The notes beneath the pieces are model-generated. The model was not told where the DNA came from and did not search any database. It saw only the letters and a program-made list of their open reading frames with translations. A DNA stretch of 64,000 bases from JAOPZW01 sp963707695 (GTDB lineage Bacteria; Actinomycetota; Thermoleophilia; Solirubrobacterales; Solirubrobacteraceae), in assembly GCA_963707695.1 (NCBI GenBank), contig CAVPQY010000003.1, positions 868,001 through 932,000 on the forward strand. Reading direction: 5' to 3'. Both the position numbers and the translations under genes were made by a program. Numbering within the stretch: the stretch's first letter is position 1; the number at the start of each line of letters is the position of its first letter. Positions 8,169 through 15,935 of this stretch are shown piece after piece.

Positions 8169-9491
8169 ATGACGGCGCGCGACCTCGAGCGCTACGCGGC
8201 GCTGTTCGCCGCGCGGACGCAGGTCATGACCTCCTCGGCCATGCGCGACCTGATGGCCATCACGGAGCGGCCGGAGGTCATCTCGCTGGCCGGCGGGCTG
8301 CCGGACACGTCGACCTTCCCGGCCGAGGACGTGGCCGCCTTCGCGGCGAAGATGGCCGCCGAGGGCGCGGCGCGCGCCCTGCAGTACGGGCCCACCGACG
8401 GGCTGGCCTCGCTGAAGGACTGCATCGTCGAGGTCATGGCCGCCGAGGGCACCGAGGTGGACCGCGACGAGCTCCTGGTCACCACGGGCGGGCAACAGGT
8501 CATCGACCTCGTCTGCAAGACGCTCGTCGACCCCGGCGACGTCATCGTCGCCGAGGCGCCCACCTATCCCGGGGCGGTCCCGGCCTTCACGAGCTACCAG
8601 GCCGACGTCGTGCAGATCGCCATGGACGACGACGGCCTGCGCGTCGACGAGCTCGAGGTGACGCTCGACCGGCTGGAGGCGGAGGGCCGGCGGCCGAAGT
8701 TCATCTACACGATCCCGACCTTCCAGAACCCGGCGGGCGTGACGCTGTCGCTCGAGCGCCGCCGCCGGCTCGTGGAGGTCGCCGCCGAGCGGGAGCTCCT
8801 CGTCCTCGAGGACAACCCGTACGGGCTGCTGCGCTACGAGGGCGAGCCGCTCCCGACGCTGCGCGAGCTCGACGGCGGGCGGTTCGTGATCTACCTCGGC
8901 ACGTTCTCGAAGATCCTGTCCCCCGGCGTGCGCCTGGGCTGGGCCGCCGCCCCCGGGCCGGTCCTCGAGAAGCTCAACCTCGGCAAGCAGGCGACGGACC
9001 TGTGCTCGTCGGCCTTCAGCCAGAGCTTCGTCGCCGCGTTCTTCGCCCACGGCGACTGGCAGGGGTACGTCGCCAAGCTCAAGGACCTCTACCGCCGCCG
9101 GCGCGACGTCATGCTCGACGCGCTGGCCGAGCACCTGCCGCCCGAGGCCCGCACGACGCGGCCGCAGGGCGGCCTGTTCGTGTGGGCGACGCTGCCGCCC
9201 GAGGTCGACACGACCGACCTGCTGGCCCGGGCGCTGTCGCGCAACGTCGCCTTCGTGCCGGGCCGCGCGGCGTTCGTGGACGGCCGCGGGGGCGACGCGC
9301 TGCGCGTGAACTTCAGCGGGGTCGACGAGCCGACGATCCGCGAGGGCGTCCGGCGCATCGGCGAGGTCGTCCACGAGCAGCTCGGGCTGCTGCGGTCCAT
9401 CAGCGGGCCGCCGCTGGCCGACGTCGTCGAGCTGCCGCGGCGCGACGCGCCGGGCGGCCGCGGCGGCCACCAGGCCGGGGACGGGGCCTGA
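8169..9491 (+). CDS. PLP-dependent class I/II aminotransferase (2-aminoadipate/MocR-domain type)
   Basis: A 440-residue fold-type I aminotransferase without a DNA-binding domain. Visible blocks are VISLAGGLPDTSTFP, LQYGPTDGLASLKD, LLVTTGGQQVIDLVC, YTIPTFQNPAGVTLSLERR, LVLEDNPYGLLRYEG and the PLP lysine in YLGTFSKILSPGVRLGW (Lys248). This pattern is shared by LysN-type 2-aminoadipate and broad-specificity aromatic/branched-chain aminotransferases; the exact substrate is open. Its TGA overlaps the ATG of the downstream D-Ala-D-Ala ligase (TGATG), so supply of an amino acid for cell-wall use is a reasonable but unproven idea. The C-terminal 30 residues (ADVVELPRRDAPGG) are extra to the family core. 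Confidence 0.85.
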   Translation: MTARDLERYAALFAARTQVMTSSAMRDLMAITERPEVISLAGGLPDTSTFPAEDVAAFAAKMAAEGAARALQYGPTDGLASLKDCIVEVMAAEGTEVDRDELLVTTGGQQVIDLVCKTLVDPGDVIVAEAPTYPGAVPAFTSYQADVVQIAMDDDGLRVDELEVTLDRLEAEGRRPKFIYTIPTFQNPAGVTLSLERRRRLVEVAAERELLVLEDNPYGLLRYEGEPLPTLRELDGGRFVIYLGTFSKILSPGVRLGWAAAPGPVLEKLNLGKQATDLCSSAFSQSFVAAFFAHGDWQGYVAKLKDLYRRRRDVMLDALAEHLPPEARTTRPQGGLFVWATLPPEVDTTDLLARALSRNVAFVPGRAAFVDGRGGDALRVNFSGVDEPTIREGVRRIGEVVHEQLGLLRSISGPPLADVVELPRRDAPGGRGGHQAGDGA

Positions 9492-10444
9492 TGCGCGTCG
9501 CGGTCCTGCAGGGCGGCCGCTCGCTCGAGCGCCAGGTGTCCCTGCGGTCCGGCGCGCGGGTCCAGGACGCGCTGGAGCGCCTGGGCCACGACGTCGTGGC
9601 CATCGATGCCGGGCCGGACCTCGTCGCCCGCCTGCGCGCGGCCGCGCCGGACGTCGCCTTCGTCGCCCTGCACGGGCGCGACGGCGAGGACGGGACCGTG
9701 CAGGAGCTCCTCGAGGCGCTCGGCATCCCCTACACCGGCTCGGGCGTGGCCGCGTGCATGCGGTCGCTCGACAAGGTCACGGCCAAGCACCTGCTGCGCG
9801 ACGCCGGGGTCGCCACCCCGGACTGGTTCTCGTTCACGGAGACGGCCTTCAAGGAGCTCGGCGCGGCCGACGCGCTGGGGGCGATCGAGGAGCGCCTCGC
9901 CTTCCCGATCGTCGTCAAGCCGGCGGACCAGGGCAGCGCCCTGGGCATCCGGTTCGCCCGCACGCCCGCCGACGTCCCCGGGGCCCTCGTCGCGGCCTTC
10001 TCCTACTCGGCCAAGGTCCTGCTCGAGCGCCACGTGCACGGGCGCGAGCTGGCGGTGGCGCTGCTCGGCGACGAGGCGCTGCCGGTCGTCGAGGCCATCC
10101 CCCGCGACGAGGACTTCTACGACTTCAGCGCGCGTTACACGATCGGGCGCACGCGGTTCGTCTGCCCGGCCGACCTGGGGACCGAGGGCACCGCCGCGGC
10201 GCGGGCGCTGGCGGTCGAGGTGCGGCGGCTGCTCGGCCTCGAGGGCTTCGCCCGCGTCGACCTCATGCTCGAGCAGGCGACCGGCGAGCTCTTCGTGCTC
10301 GAGGCCAACGCGGTGCCCGGCCTGACCGAGACGAGCCTGGTCCCCCAGGCGGCCGAGGCCGCGGGGCTGGACGTCGAGGCCTTCGTCGCGCGCGTGCTCG
10401 AGCTGGCCCTGGCGCGCGCGGCGCCGCGGGCCGGCGCGCGCTGA
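9491..10444 (+). CDS. ddl: D-alanine--D-alanine ligase (first copy)
   Basis: ATP-grasp ligase of 317 residues that would join two D-alanines for peptidoglycan precursors. The N-terminal GGRSLERQVSLRSG, VALHGRDGEDGTVQELLE and GIPYTGSGVAACMRSLDKVTAK are family-typical, followed by FPIVVKPADQGSALGI, KVLLERHVHGRELAVALLG and the metal-binding EANAVPGLTETSLVPQAAE. A second ligase gene lies at 45068-46060; this copy has LERQVS in place of the usual SEHEVS and Thr-Glu-Thr in the C-terminal loop, so the two may differ in substrate or condition. It is translationally coupled to the aminotransferase upstream. Its stop is only three bases from the convergent bifunctional nuclease stop. Confidence 0.9.
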   Translation: MRVAVLQGGRSLERQVSLRSGARVQDALERLGHDVVAIDAGPDLVARLRAAAPDVAFVALHGRDGEDGTVQELLEALGIPYTGSGVAACMRSLDKVTAKHLLRDAGVATPDWFSFTETAFKELGAADALGAIEERLAFPIVVKPADQGSALGIRFARTPADVPGALVAAFSYSAKVLLERHVHGRELAVALLGDEALPVVEAIPRDEDFYDFSARYTIGRTRFVCPADLGTEGTAAARALAVEVRRLLGLEGFARVDLMLEQATGELFVLEANAVPGLTETSLVPQAAEAAGLDVEAFVARVLELALARAAPRAGAR

Positions 10445-10447
10445 GCG

Positions 10448-10939
10448 CTAGTCGCTGCCGCCCGCGAAGTCCTCGGGCGAGACCTGGTCGAGGAACTCCT
10501 TGAAGCGGTCGACGACCTCCTCCGTGTCCTCGACCTCGTGCTCGAACTCGATCGCCGACTCCGCGATGACCTCCTCGGCCGCGAAGATCGGGGCGCCCGA
10601 GCGGACCGCGAGGGCGAGCGCGTCGCTGGGGCGGGAGTCGATCTCGATCTCCCGGCCGTCGACGGCCAGGGTGATCGCGGCGAAGAAGGTGTTGTCGCGC
10701 AGCTCGGTGACGGCGACCTGCGAGCACTTGACCTCGAGCTCGCCGAGCATGTCGACGACGAGGTCGTGGGTCATCGGCCGCGGCGTCGTCGCGCCCTGGA
10801 GCTTCATCAGGATGGCGGCAGCCTCGGGGTGGCCGATCCAGATCGGCAGGAACTTGTTGCTGTCCACGGTCTTGAGCAGCACGATCGGCTGCTTGCCGAC
10901 CATGTCGAAGCTCACGCCGTAGATGACCATCTCCTGCAC
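10448..10939 (-). CDS. Bifunctional nuclease family protein (DUF151)
   Basis: A 163-residue protein of the DUF151/BFN family. It shows VQEMVIYGVSFDMVGKQPIVLLKT, FLPIWIGHPEAAAILMKLQG, RPMTHDLVVDMLGELEV, TFFAAITLAVDGREIEIDSRPSDALALAVRSGAPIFAAEEV and an acidic C-terminal tail. Plant and mycobacterial relatives have nuclease activity, but the bacterial role is poorly defined. I chose the GTG at 10939 because GGGAG lies nine bases upstream; the internal ATG at 10930 has only CAGGAG touching it. It is alone on the minus strand, converging on ddl. Confidence 0.88.
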   Translation of the reverse strand: MQEMVIYGVSFDMVGKQPIVLLKTVDSNKFLPIWIGHPEAAAILMKLQGATTPRPMTHDLVVDMLGELEVKCSQVAVTELRDNTFFAAITLAVDGREIEIDSRPSDALALAVRSGAPIFAAEEVIAESAIEFEHEVEDTEEVVDRFKEFLDQVSPEDFAGGSD

Positions 10940-11243
10940 CTGAGCAGCTCCCGGTTCGTGGGGCCGCCCAGTGTAGTCCCGGTGGGACCGATCACCATCA
11001 CGGCTCGGCCCTCGCGCGAGGAGGGCTTGCCGGCGGCGGCGGGCGGGATCGATCGCCCGACGATCCCGTGGACTCCGAGGACGCTGGGAGGCGCTGAGCG
11101 AGCGCGCAGGAGACAGGAGCGTGGCGCCGGGGAGCCCGAACGGCCGCCAGCGCCCGGAGATCGCCGCCGCCGGCGCGATGAAGCCGGGCGAGTGGCGATC
11201 AAGGACTTCCTCCTCAGGAGCGGGAACGACGGCGGCGGCGGGA
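10940..11243 (-). promoter_or_regulatory. Intergenic region with candidate bfn promoter and an inverted repeat
   Basis: 304 bases without a convincing gene. On the minus strand TACACT at 10970-10975 is a likely -10, about 30 bases before the GTG of the nuclease gene. An inverted repeat of 7 bases (GGGATCG at 11045-11051 and CGATCCC at 11061-11067, 9-base loop) may be a terminator for the adenosine deaminase unit or an operator. Nothing else is evident. Confidence 0.4.
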
Positions 11244-12230
11244 CTAGCGAGCCACCCGATCGGCATGCACCGCCGCCAAGAGCCGCTCCCGGAGCTCCGG
11301 CGGGGCGAAGCTCGCGCGCAGCGCGGTGGCCGTGACCGCGCGCAGGGCCTCGTCGTCGAGGCCGAACCGCGCGCCGGCCAGCGCGTACTCGCCGCCGATC
11401 GATGCACCGAAGTACGGTGGGTCGTCGGACCCGAGCGTGACGGCGACGCCGGCCGCCCGCAGCGCCGGCAGCGGGTGGTGCTCGAGGTCGGGGACCACCC
11501 CGAGGGCGACGTTCGAGGTCGGGCAGACCTCGAGGACGACCTGCTTCTCGGCGAGCTCGGCGACCAGCGCGGGGTCCTCCACCGCGCGCACACCGTGGCT
11601 GATGCGCGTGACGCCCGGCAGCGCGAGGCCCTGGCGAACGGACTCCGGGCCTGCGTGCTCGCCGGCGTGGACCGAGCAGCCGAGGCCGGCCTCGGCGACG
11701 ATCGCGTAGGTGCGGATGAAGTCGCTCGCCGGGTACCCGGCCTCGTCGCCGCCCATGTTGAACCCCACGAGGTACGGGTGCGGGTGCTCGACCGTGCGTC
11801 GCGCGACCGCCTCGGCCGCGTCGACCCCGAAGTTCCGGACGCAGCTCGAGAGGATGCGGCCCTCGATGCCGTGCGACGCCCGGGCGTCGTCGATGCCGCG
11901 CGCGATGCCGTCCCAGTGCTCGTCGTCGGAGAGGCCGACGGCGGCGGCGTGGTCGGGCGACGCGATGACCTCGACGTACACGGCGCCCTCCGCCGCCGCG
12001 CCCGCGAGGTAGTCCGCCGTGATGTCCCGGTAGTCCTCCGCGGTGCGGATGACCGAGGACGCGAGGTCGTAGGCCCGCAGGAAGCCGGCGAAGTCCGTCC
12101 ACGCGAAGCGGTCGGGCCCGGCGAAGAGGCCGTCCGGCAGGGGCACCCCGTTGCGCGCCGCGATCCGGCGGATGAGCTCGGGCCGGGCGGTGCCCTCGAG
12201 GTGGACGTGCAGCTCGGCCTTGGGCAGCAT
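11244..12230 (-). CDS. add: Adenosine deaminase family protein
   Basis: Amidohydrolase of 328 residues converting adenosine (or adenine/aminofutalosine in close relatives) to the deaminated product. Zinc ligands are visible in KAELHVHLEGTA at the N-terminus, in GCSVHAGEHAGPESV, and in VAVTLGSDDPPYFGAS near the C-terminus; the catalytic Glu is in HAGE and SHGVRAVEDP follows. The N-terminal MLPKAELHVHLEGT start is family-typical. It is the last gene of a minus-strand nucleoside salvage unit, ten bases after deoC. The HAGEHAGPESV variant occurs in both true adenosine deaminases and adenine deaminases, so the base or nucleoside preference is not settled. Confidence 0.88.
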   Translation of the reverse strand: MLPKAELHVHLEGTARPELIRRIAARNGVPLPDGLFAGPDRFAWTDFAGFLRAYDLASSVIRTAEDYRDITADYLAGAAAEGAVYVEVIASPDHAAAVGLSDDEHWDGIARGIDDARASHGIEGRILSSCVRNFGVDAAEAVARRTVEHPHPYLVGFNMGGDEAGYPASDFIRTYAIVAEAGLGCSVHAGEHAGPESVRQGLALPGVTRISHGVRAVEDPALVAELAEKQVVLEVCPTSNVALGVVPDLEHHPLPALRAAGVAVTLGSDDPPYFGASIGGEYALAGARFGLDDEALRAVTATALRASFAPPELRERLLAAVHADRVAR

Positions 12231-12240
12231 CGCCGGCGCC

Positions 12241-13006
12241 CTACCCGGCGAGGTGGCGGACCAGGTCGTCGACCAGGCTGCTGGCCCCGATCCGGAACGT
12301 CTCGGGCATCGCCCAGCCGGCGCCGAGGACCTCGTCGGCGAGCGCCAGGTAGACGGCGGCCTGCTCGGTCGTGCGCACCCCGCCGGCGGCCTTGAAGCCC
12401 GCCGTACGGCCCGCGTCGCGGATCGCCTCGAGCATCGCCCGGGCGGCCTCCGGCGTGGCGCCCACGCCGACCTTGCCGGTCGAGGTCTTGACGAAGTGCG
12501 CGCCCGCCTGCAGCGCGTCGGCCGCCAGCGCGCGGACCGCGTCCGGGCCGGGCAGCTCGCCGGCCTCGAGGATGACCTTCAGGCGCGCGTCACCGATCGC
12601 CTGGCGGCACGCGCGGACGAGCGCGACGGCGATCTCGCGGTCGCCGTCGACCCAGGCCCGCCAGGGCGCGACGACGTCGACCTCGTCGGCGCCGGCCGCG
12701 ACCGCGGCCTCCACCTCCCGCGCGGCGGAGGCCGGGTCGGGATCGCCGGCCGGGAAGTTCGCGACGGTGGCCACGCGGATCGTCGTCCCGCGCAGCCGCT
12801 CGGCGGCGAGCGCGGTGAAGGCGGGCATGACGCAGACCGCGGCGACGCGTCCGGCCGGGGTCGTGGCGCGCGTCGCAGAGGTCGCGGACCACCCCCGCGT
12901 CGTCGTCGGGGTTCAGGCTCGTGAGGTCCACGAGCGCGAGCGCACGCCGGGCGACGGCGGCCAGCTCGCCTGGGTCGGGCGTGGGGTCGGTGGCGGGGTC
13001 GGTCAC
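12241..13006 (-). CDS. deoC: Deoxyribose-phosphate aldolase, one frameshift
   Basis: Cleaves 2-deoxyribose-5-phosphate to acetaldehyde and glyceraldehyde-3-phosphate. The N-terminal frame gives VDLTSLNPDDDAGVVRDLCDAR and the C-terminal frame gives RVATVANFPAGDP, ADEVDVVAPWRAW, LKVILEAGEL, AHFVKTSTGKVGVGATPE with the Schiff-base lysine in KTSTG, and GFKAAGGVRTTEQA. A one-base loss near 12870 separates them; correcting it yields ATTPAGRVAAVCVMPAF across the break. About 255 residues. The GTG start overlaps the TGA of punA (GTGA). It works with PunA and adenosine deaminase to feed nucleosides into central carbon metabolism. Confidence 0.88.
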
Positions 13007-13821
13007 GTCACGGCGGCGAACCGGGGCAGGGCGGCGTGCACGAGGCGGCGCAGGTCGGCGGCGGCGCCCGCCGCGGCGTCGAGGGTCTGGTCGTGCGACA
13101 GCGGGACGTCGGACAGCCCCTCGGCGAGGTTCGTGATGACGGAGACGGCCGCGACGCGCAGCCCGGCGTGCCGCGCGACGATCGTCTCCGGGACCGTCGA
13201 CATGCCCACGGCGTCGGCACCGAGCGTCCGGAACGCGCGGATCTCCGCGGGCGTCTCGAACGTGGGCCCGGTCACGGCGAGGTAGACGCCCTCGGCGAGC
13301 GCGACGGTGGCCGCCGCCGCGGCCTCGTGCAGCAGGCCGCGCAGCGCCGGGTCGTAGGCGTCCAGCAGGCTGGGGAACCGCGGTCCGATGTCGTCGTCGT
13401 TGGGGCCCGTGAGCGGGTTGGCGCCCATGAGGTTGATGTGGTCGGTGAGCACCATGAGGCGCCCGGGGCCGACCGCCGGCCGCAGGGAGCCCGCCGCATT
13501 CGTGAGCAGCACGCTCTGGGCGCCCAGGGAGGCCAGCGTCCGGATCGGCTCGCGCACGGCGGTCGGCTCGATGCCCTCGAAGAGGTGCGCGCGCCCTTGG
13601 AGCACCGCCACGCGCACGCCGGCCAGCGTGCCGAGCACGAGGCGGCCGGCGTGGCCGCTGACCGCGCCGACGGGGAAGCCGGGAAGCTCCGCGTAGGGGA
13701 TCGCGTGCTCCTCGGCGAGGTCGTCGGCCACCCCGCCCAGGCCCGAGCCGAGGACCAGCCCGACACGGGGTTGGGCCTCGTCGCCCAGGCGCTCGCGCAG
13801 GAGGCGGGCCGCGGCGGTCAT
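13003..13821 (-). CDS. punA: Purine nucleoside phosphorylase
   Basis: A 272-residue trimeric-type PNP that splits purine nucleosides with phosphate. Visible are LVLGSGLGGVADDL (phosphate loop), IPYAELPGFPVGAVSGHAGRLVLG, VLQGRAHLFEG, LLTNAAGSLRPAVGPGRLMVLTDHINLMGANPLTG, GVYLAVTGPTFETPAEIRAFR and GADAVGMSTVPETIVARHAG (base-binding Glu and Met). Its ATG overlaps the stop of the CYTH-cytidine deaminase gene (ATGA) and its TGA overlaps the deoC GTG, so the four salvage genes form one coupled operon. Confidence 0.93.
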   Translation of the reverse strand: MTAAARLLRERLGDEAQPRVGLVLGSGLGGVADDLAEEHAIPYAELPGFPVGAVSGHAGRLVLGTLAGVRVAVLQGRAHLFEGIEPTAVREPIRTLASLGAQSVLLTNAAGSLRPAVGPGRLMVLTDHINLMGANPLTGPNDDDIGPRFPSLLDAYDPALRGLLHEAAAAATVALAEGVYLAVTGPTFETPAEIRAFRTLGADAVGMSTVPETIVARHAGLRVAAVSVITNLAEGLSDVPLSHDQTLDAAAGAAADLRRLVHAALPRFAAVT

Positions 13822-14792
13822 GCGGGGAGATCCGCGGCGCCGAAGCTCAGCGGGAGCAGGTCGCCGAGCGTCACCGTGCGCCGGACGCCCTCCGGCCCGC
13901 AGAGGTGCACCGGCGTCGCCGCGGTCGCGAAGTCGGCGAGCCGCTGGCGGCACCCGCCGCAGGGAGTGACGAGCTCCGCGTCGGCCATCACGGCGACCTC
14001 GCGCACGGCCGTGCCACCGGCCGCGACGAGCACGCCGAGGGCGGAGGCCTCCGCGCACTGGCCCTGCGGGGAGGCGGTGTTCTCGACGTTGGCGCCGGCG
14101 TGGACGTCGCCGCGCTCGTCGCGCAGGGCCGCGCCCACGGCGAAGCCCGAGAAGGGCGCGTGCGCCCGGCCCATCGCGGTGCGCGCGGCGTCCACGAGGG
14201 CGGCGCGTGCGGCCGCGTCGTCCGGCCCTTCGTGCTCGCCCCGGCCGTCCGCGACCGGCTCCTCGCGACCGTCGCCGTCGCGCAGCAACGCCGCGTACCC
14301 GCGCGGCTCGAGCCGGTCGTCCCCCAGCCCGAGCGCGTCGCGGAGCGCCCGCACCCGCGTCGCCTCGTCCGCCGTGGCACCGCCGTCCGGGACGACCGCC
14401 TCGAGCTCGACGAAGGCGCCGAGCCCGTCGACGTCGTCGAGGTGGATGCGGACGTTGTCGCTCAGCAGCAGGTGGCGGCGCTTGCGCACGACGTCGGTGG
14501 TGCCGAGCGCCGCGTCGAGCGCCGCCCGCAGCGCCTCGGGATCGGGGACCTCGACGAGGCGGTAGCGGCTCTCGCGGGCCGCCCCGACGTCGGCCCGGTC
14601 GTAGGCGATGAGCTGCGCACCGCCCGGCTCCTGCTCGCGGAGCTTGAGCCGGCAGCGAGGGGCCGCGAAGTACGTGTCGCACTGGCGCAGGACGCCCTCG
14701 TCGCGGGCGCCGAGCGCCAGGGCGGCGGCCAGCGAGGCGGCGGGATCGGGGTCGCGGGCCTTGAGCTCGAGGTTGCAGCGCAGGACGTCCAT
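13818..14792 (-). CDS. CYTH domain - cytidine deaminase fusion protein
   Basis: A 324-residue two-domain protein in one uninterrupted frame. Residues about 1-175 form a CYTH (CyaB/thiamine triphosphatase-like) domain: NLELKARDPDP, CDTYFAAPRCRLKLREQ, AQLIAYDRAD, ESRYRLVEVPDPEAL, RKRRHLLLSDNVRIHLDDVDGLGAFVELEAVV. Residues about 190-320 form a tetrameric-type cytidine deaminase: RAHAPFSGFAVGAAL, ANVENTASPQGQCAEASAL with the zinc Cys and catalytic Glu, and VTPCGGCRQRLADF. The deaminase supplies uridine in the salvage operon; CYTH proteins bind triphosphates, so sensing or hydrolysis of a nucleoside triphosphate is possible but inferred. ATG at 14792 is chosen; the upstream in-frame ATG at 14846 overlaps the divergent upp start. 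No Shine-Dalgarno. Confidence 0.85.
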   Translation of the reverse strand: MDVLRCNLELKARDPDPAASLAAALALGARDEGVLRQCDTYFAAPRCRLKLREQEPGGAQLIAYDRADVGAARESRYRLVEVPDPEALRAALDAALGTTDVVRKRRHLLLSDNVRIHLDDVDGLGAFVELEAVVPDGGATADEATRVRALRDALGLGDDRLEPRGYAALLRDGDGREEPVADGRGEHEGPDDAAARAALVDAARTAMGRAHAPFSGFAVGAALRDERGDVHAGANVENTASPQGQCAEASALGVLVAAGGTAVREVAVMADAELVTPCGGCRQRLADFATAATPVHLCGPEGVRRTVTLGDLLPLSFGAADLPA

Positions 14793-14805
14793 GGCGCTCG
14801 CAGGG

Positions 14806-14811
14806 ACGCTA
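14806..14811 (-). promoter_or_regulatory. Candidate -10 for the nucleoside salvage operon
   Basis: TAGCGT on the minus strand, 13 bases before the ATG of the CYTH-deaminase gene. It lies back-to-back with the upp -10 at 14831-14836. Confidence 0.4.
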
Positions 14812-14830
14812 TCGCGGGCCGCCGGCCGGA

Positions 14831-14836
14831 TAGGGT
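14831..14836 (+). promoter_or_regulatory. Candidate -10, leaderless, for upp
   Basis: TAGGGT eight bases before the upp ATG, with no Shine-Dalgarno; implies a leaderless or near-leaderless transcript. Confidence 0.45.
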
Positions 14837-14844
14837 CCGCCCGC

Positions 14845-15471
14845 ATGGAGGGGCTGCACGTCGTCGACCACCCGCTGCTCTCGCATCACGTGGCCGAGCT
14901 GCGGGCGGCGGGGACGTCGCGGGAGGCCTTCCGCCGGGCGCTCGGCGAGGCGTCGGCGGTGCTGGCCTACGAGGCGATGCGAAACCTCGCGACGGTGCCC
15001 GTCACGATCGCGACGCCGCTCGAGGAGACGCAGGTCCGCCGGCCCGTGCTGCCCGTCGCCGTGGTCGCCATCCTCCGGGCGGGTCTCGGCATGGTGGACG
15101 GCTTCCTGCGCCAGGTCCCGGAGGCCGACATCGGGCACCTCGGCATGTACCGCGACGAGGAGAGCCTGCGGCCGGTCCCCTACTACGAGAGCCTGCCCGC
15201 GAGCCTCCCGGACGCCGCGGTCTTCGTCGTCGACCCGATGCTGGCCACCGGCGGCAGCGCCACCGCCGCGATCGGGCGGCTGCGCCAGGCGGGAGCGCAC
15301 CGCCTGCACCTGGTCGGCCTCGTGGCGGCGCCCGAGGGCATCCGCGCCATCCACGACGCCCACCCCGGCGTGCCGATCACCGTCGCGGCGCTCGACCGCG
15401 AGCTCGACGAACGCGGCTACATCCGCCCCGGCCTCGGCGACGCCGGCGACCGGTTGTTCGGGACCGAATAG
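14845..15471 (+). CDS. upp: Uracil phosphoribosyltransferase
   Basis: Converts uracil and PRPP to UMP. The 208-residue protein shows HVVDHPLLSHHVAELRAAGTSREAFRRAL, YEAMRNLATVPVTIATPLEET, VAILRAGLGMVDGFL, LGMYRDEESLRPVPYYESLP, the PRPP loop VVDPMLATGGSATAAIGRL and the C-terminal GYIRPGLGDAGDRLFGTE, all at the usual positions and length. It is divergent from the salvage operon that makes uridine through the cytidine deaminase fusion, linking the two. Likely leaderless. Confidence 0.95.
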   Translation: MEGLHVVDHPLLSHHVAELRAAGTSREAFRRALGEASAVLAYEAMRNLATVPVTIATPLEETQVRRPVLPVAVVAILRAGLGMVDGFLRQVPEADIGHLGMYRDEESLRPVPYYESLPASLPDAAVFVVDPMLATGGSATAAIGRLRQAGAHRLHLVGLVAAPEGIRAIHDAHPGVPITVAALDRELDERGYIRPGLGDAGDRLFGTE

Positions 15472-15476
15472 ACGCC

Positions 15477-15497
15477 GGCCGGGCAGCGAGCCTGGCC
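15477..15497 (+). terminator. Hairpin after upp
   Basis: GGCCGGGC and GCCTGGCC (one G-U pair) around a 5-base AGCGA loop, starting 5 bases after the upp stop. There is no U-tract, so it may stop transcription weakly or stabilise the 3' end. Confidence 0.45.
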
Positions 15498-15560
15498 GTT
15501 CGTCGGCGCAGGATGCCGCCCATCCGTCCAGAACCGCCACTCGGCGCGCCGCGCGCAGGC

Positions 15561-15767
15561 ATGATGGACGGTGCCATGGATAGGCGCTTGACGTACGCGG
15601 CGGGCCTCGTGCTCGCCGCGGGCTACGGGGGGGACGCGTTGCTGCGGTGGTTCTGCCGCGGCTTCGGCCTGCAGTGCGATGCCGAGACGGTCGAACGGCT
15701 GGAGGCCTACATCGTGCAGACGCTGCTCGAGTCGGGCACCGCCGAGGGCGACGTCACGACGCCGTAG
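15561..15767 (+). CDS. Small hypothetical protein
   Basis: A possible 68-residue protein, starting MMDGAMDRRLTYAAG (the third ATG at 15576 may be the real start). It has a short hydrophobic helix LTYAAGLVLAAGYGGDALL, RWFCRGFGLQCDAE with two cysteines, and an amphipathic LEAYIVQTLLESGTAEG. No family recognised. It lies alone between upp and the tRNA gene, with an ordered C-terminus and no competing frame, but no Shine-Dalgarno is evident. Confidence 0.35.
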   Translation: MMDGAMDRRLTYAAGLVLAAGYGGDALLRWFCRGFGLQCDAETVERLEAYIVQTLLESGTAEGDVTTP

Positions 15768-15834
15768 CCCGGTCGGGCGCAACCCGACAGGGGGCCGGAC
15801 CGCCTCGCGGGAGCCGGCCGCGCGCCGGGAGAGG

Positions 15835-15908
<74 letters not shown>

Positions 15909-15921
15909 GCGAAGAGCGGGC

Positions 15922-15927
15922 AGTGTA
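15922..15927 (-). promoter_or_regulatory. Candidate -10 for tRNA-Ile
   Basis: GC-TACACT on the minus strand, 13 bases before the mature tRNA 5' end, between it and the parB stop. The same GCTACACT occurs before rpmH. Confidence 0.5.
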
Positions 15928-15935
15928 GCGCGCGC

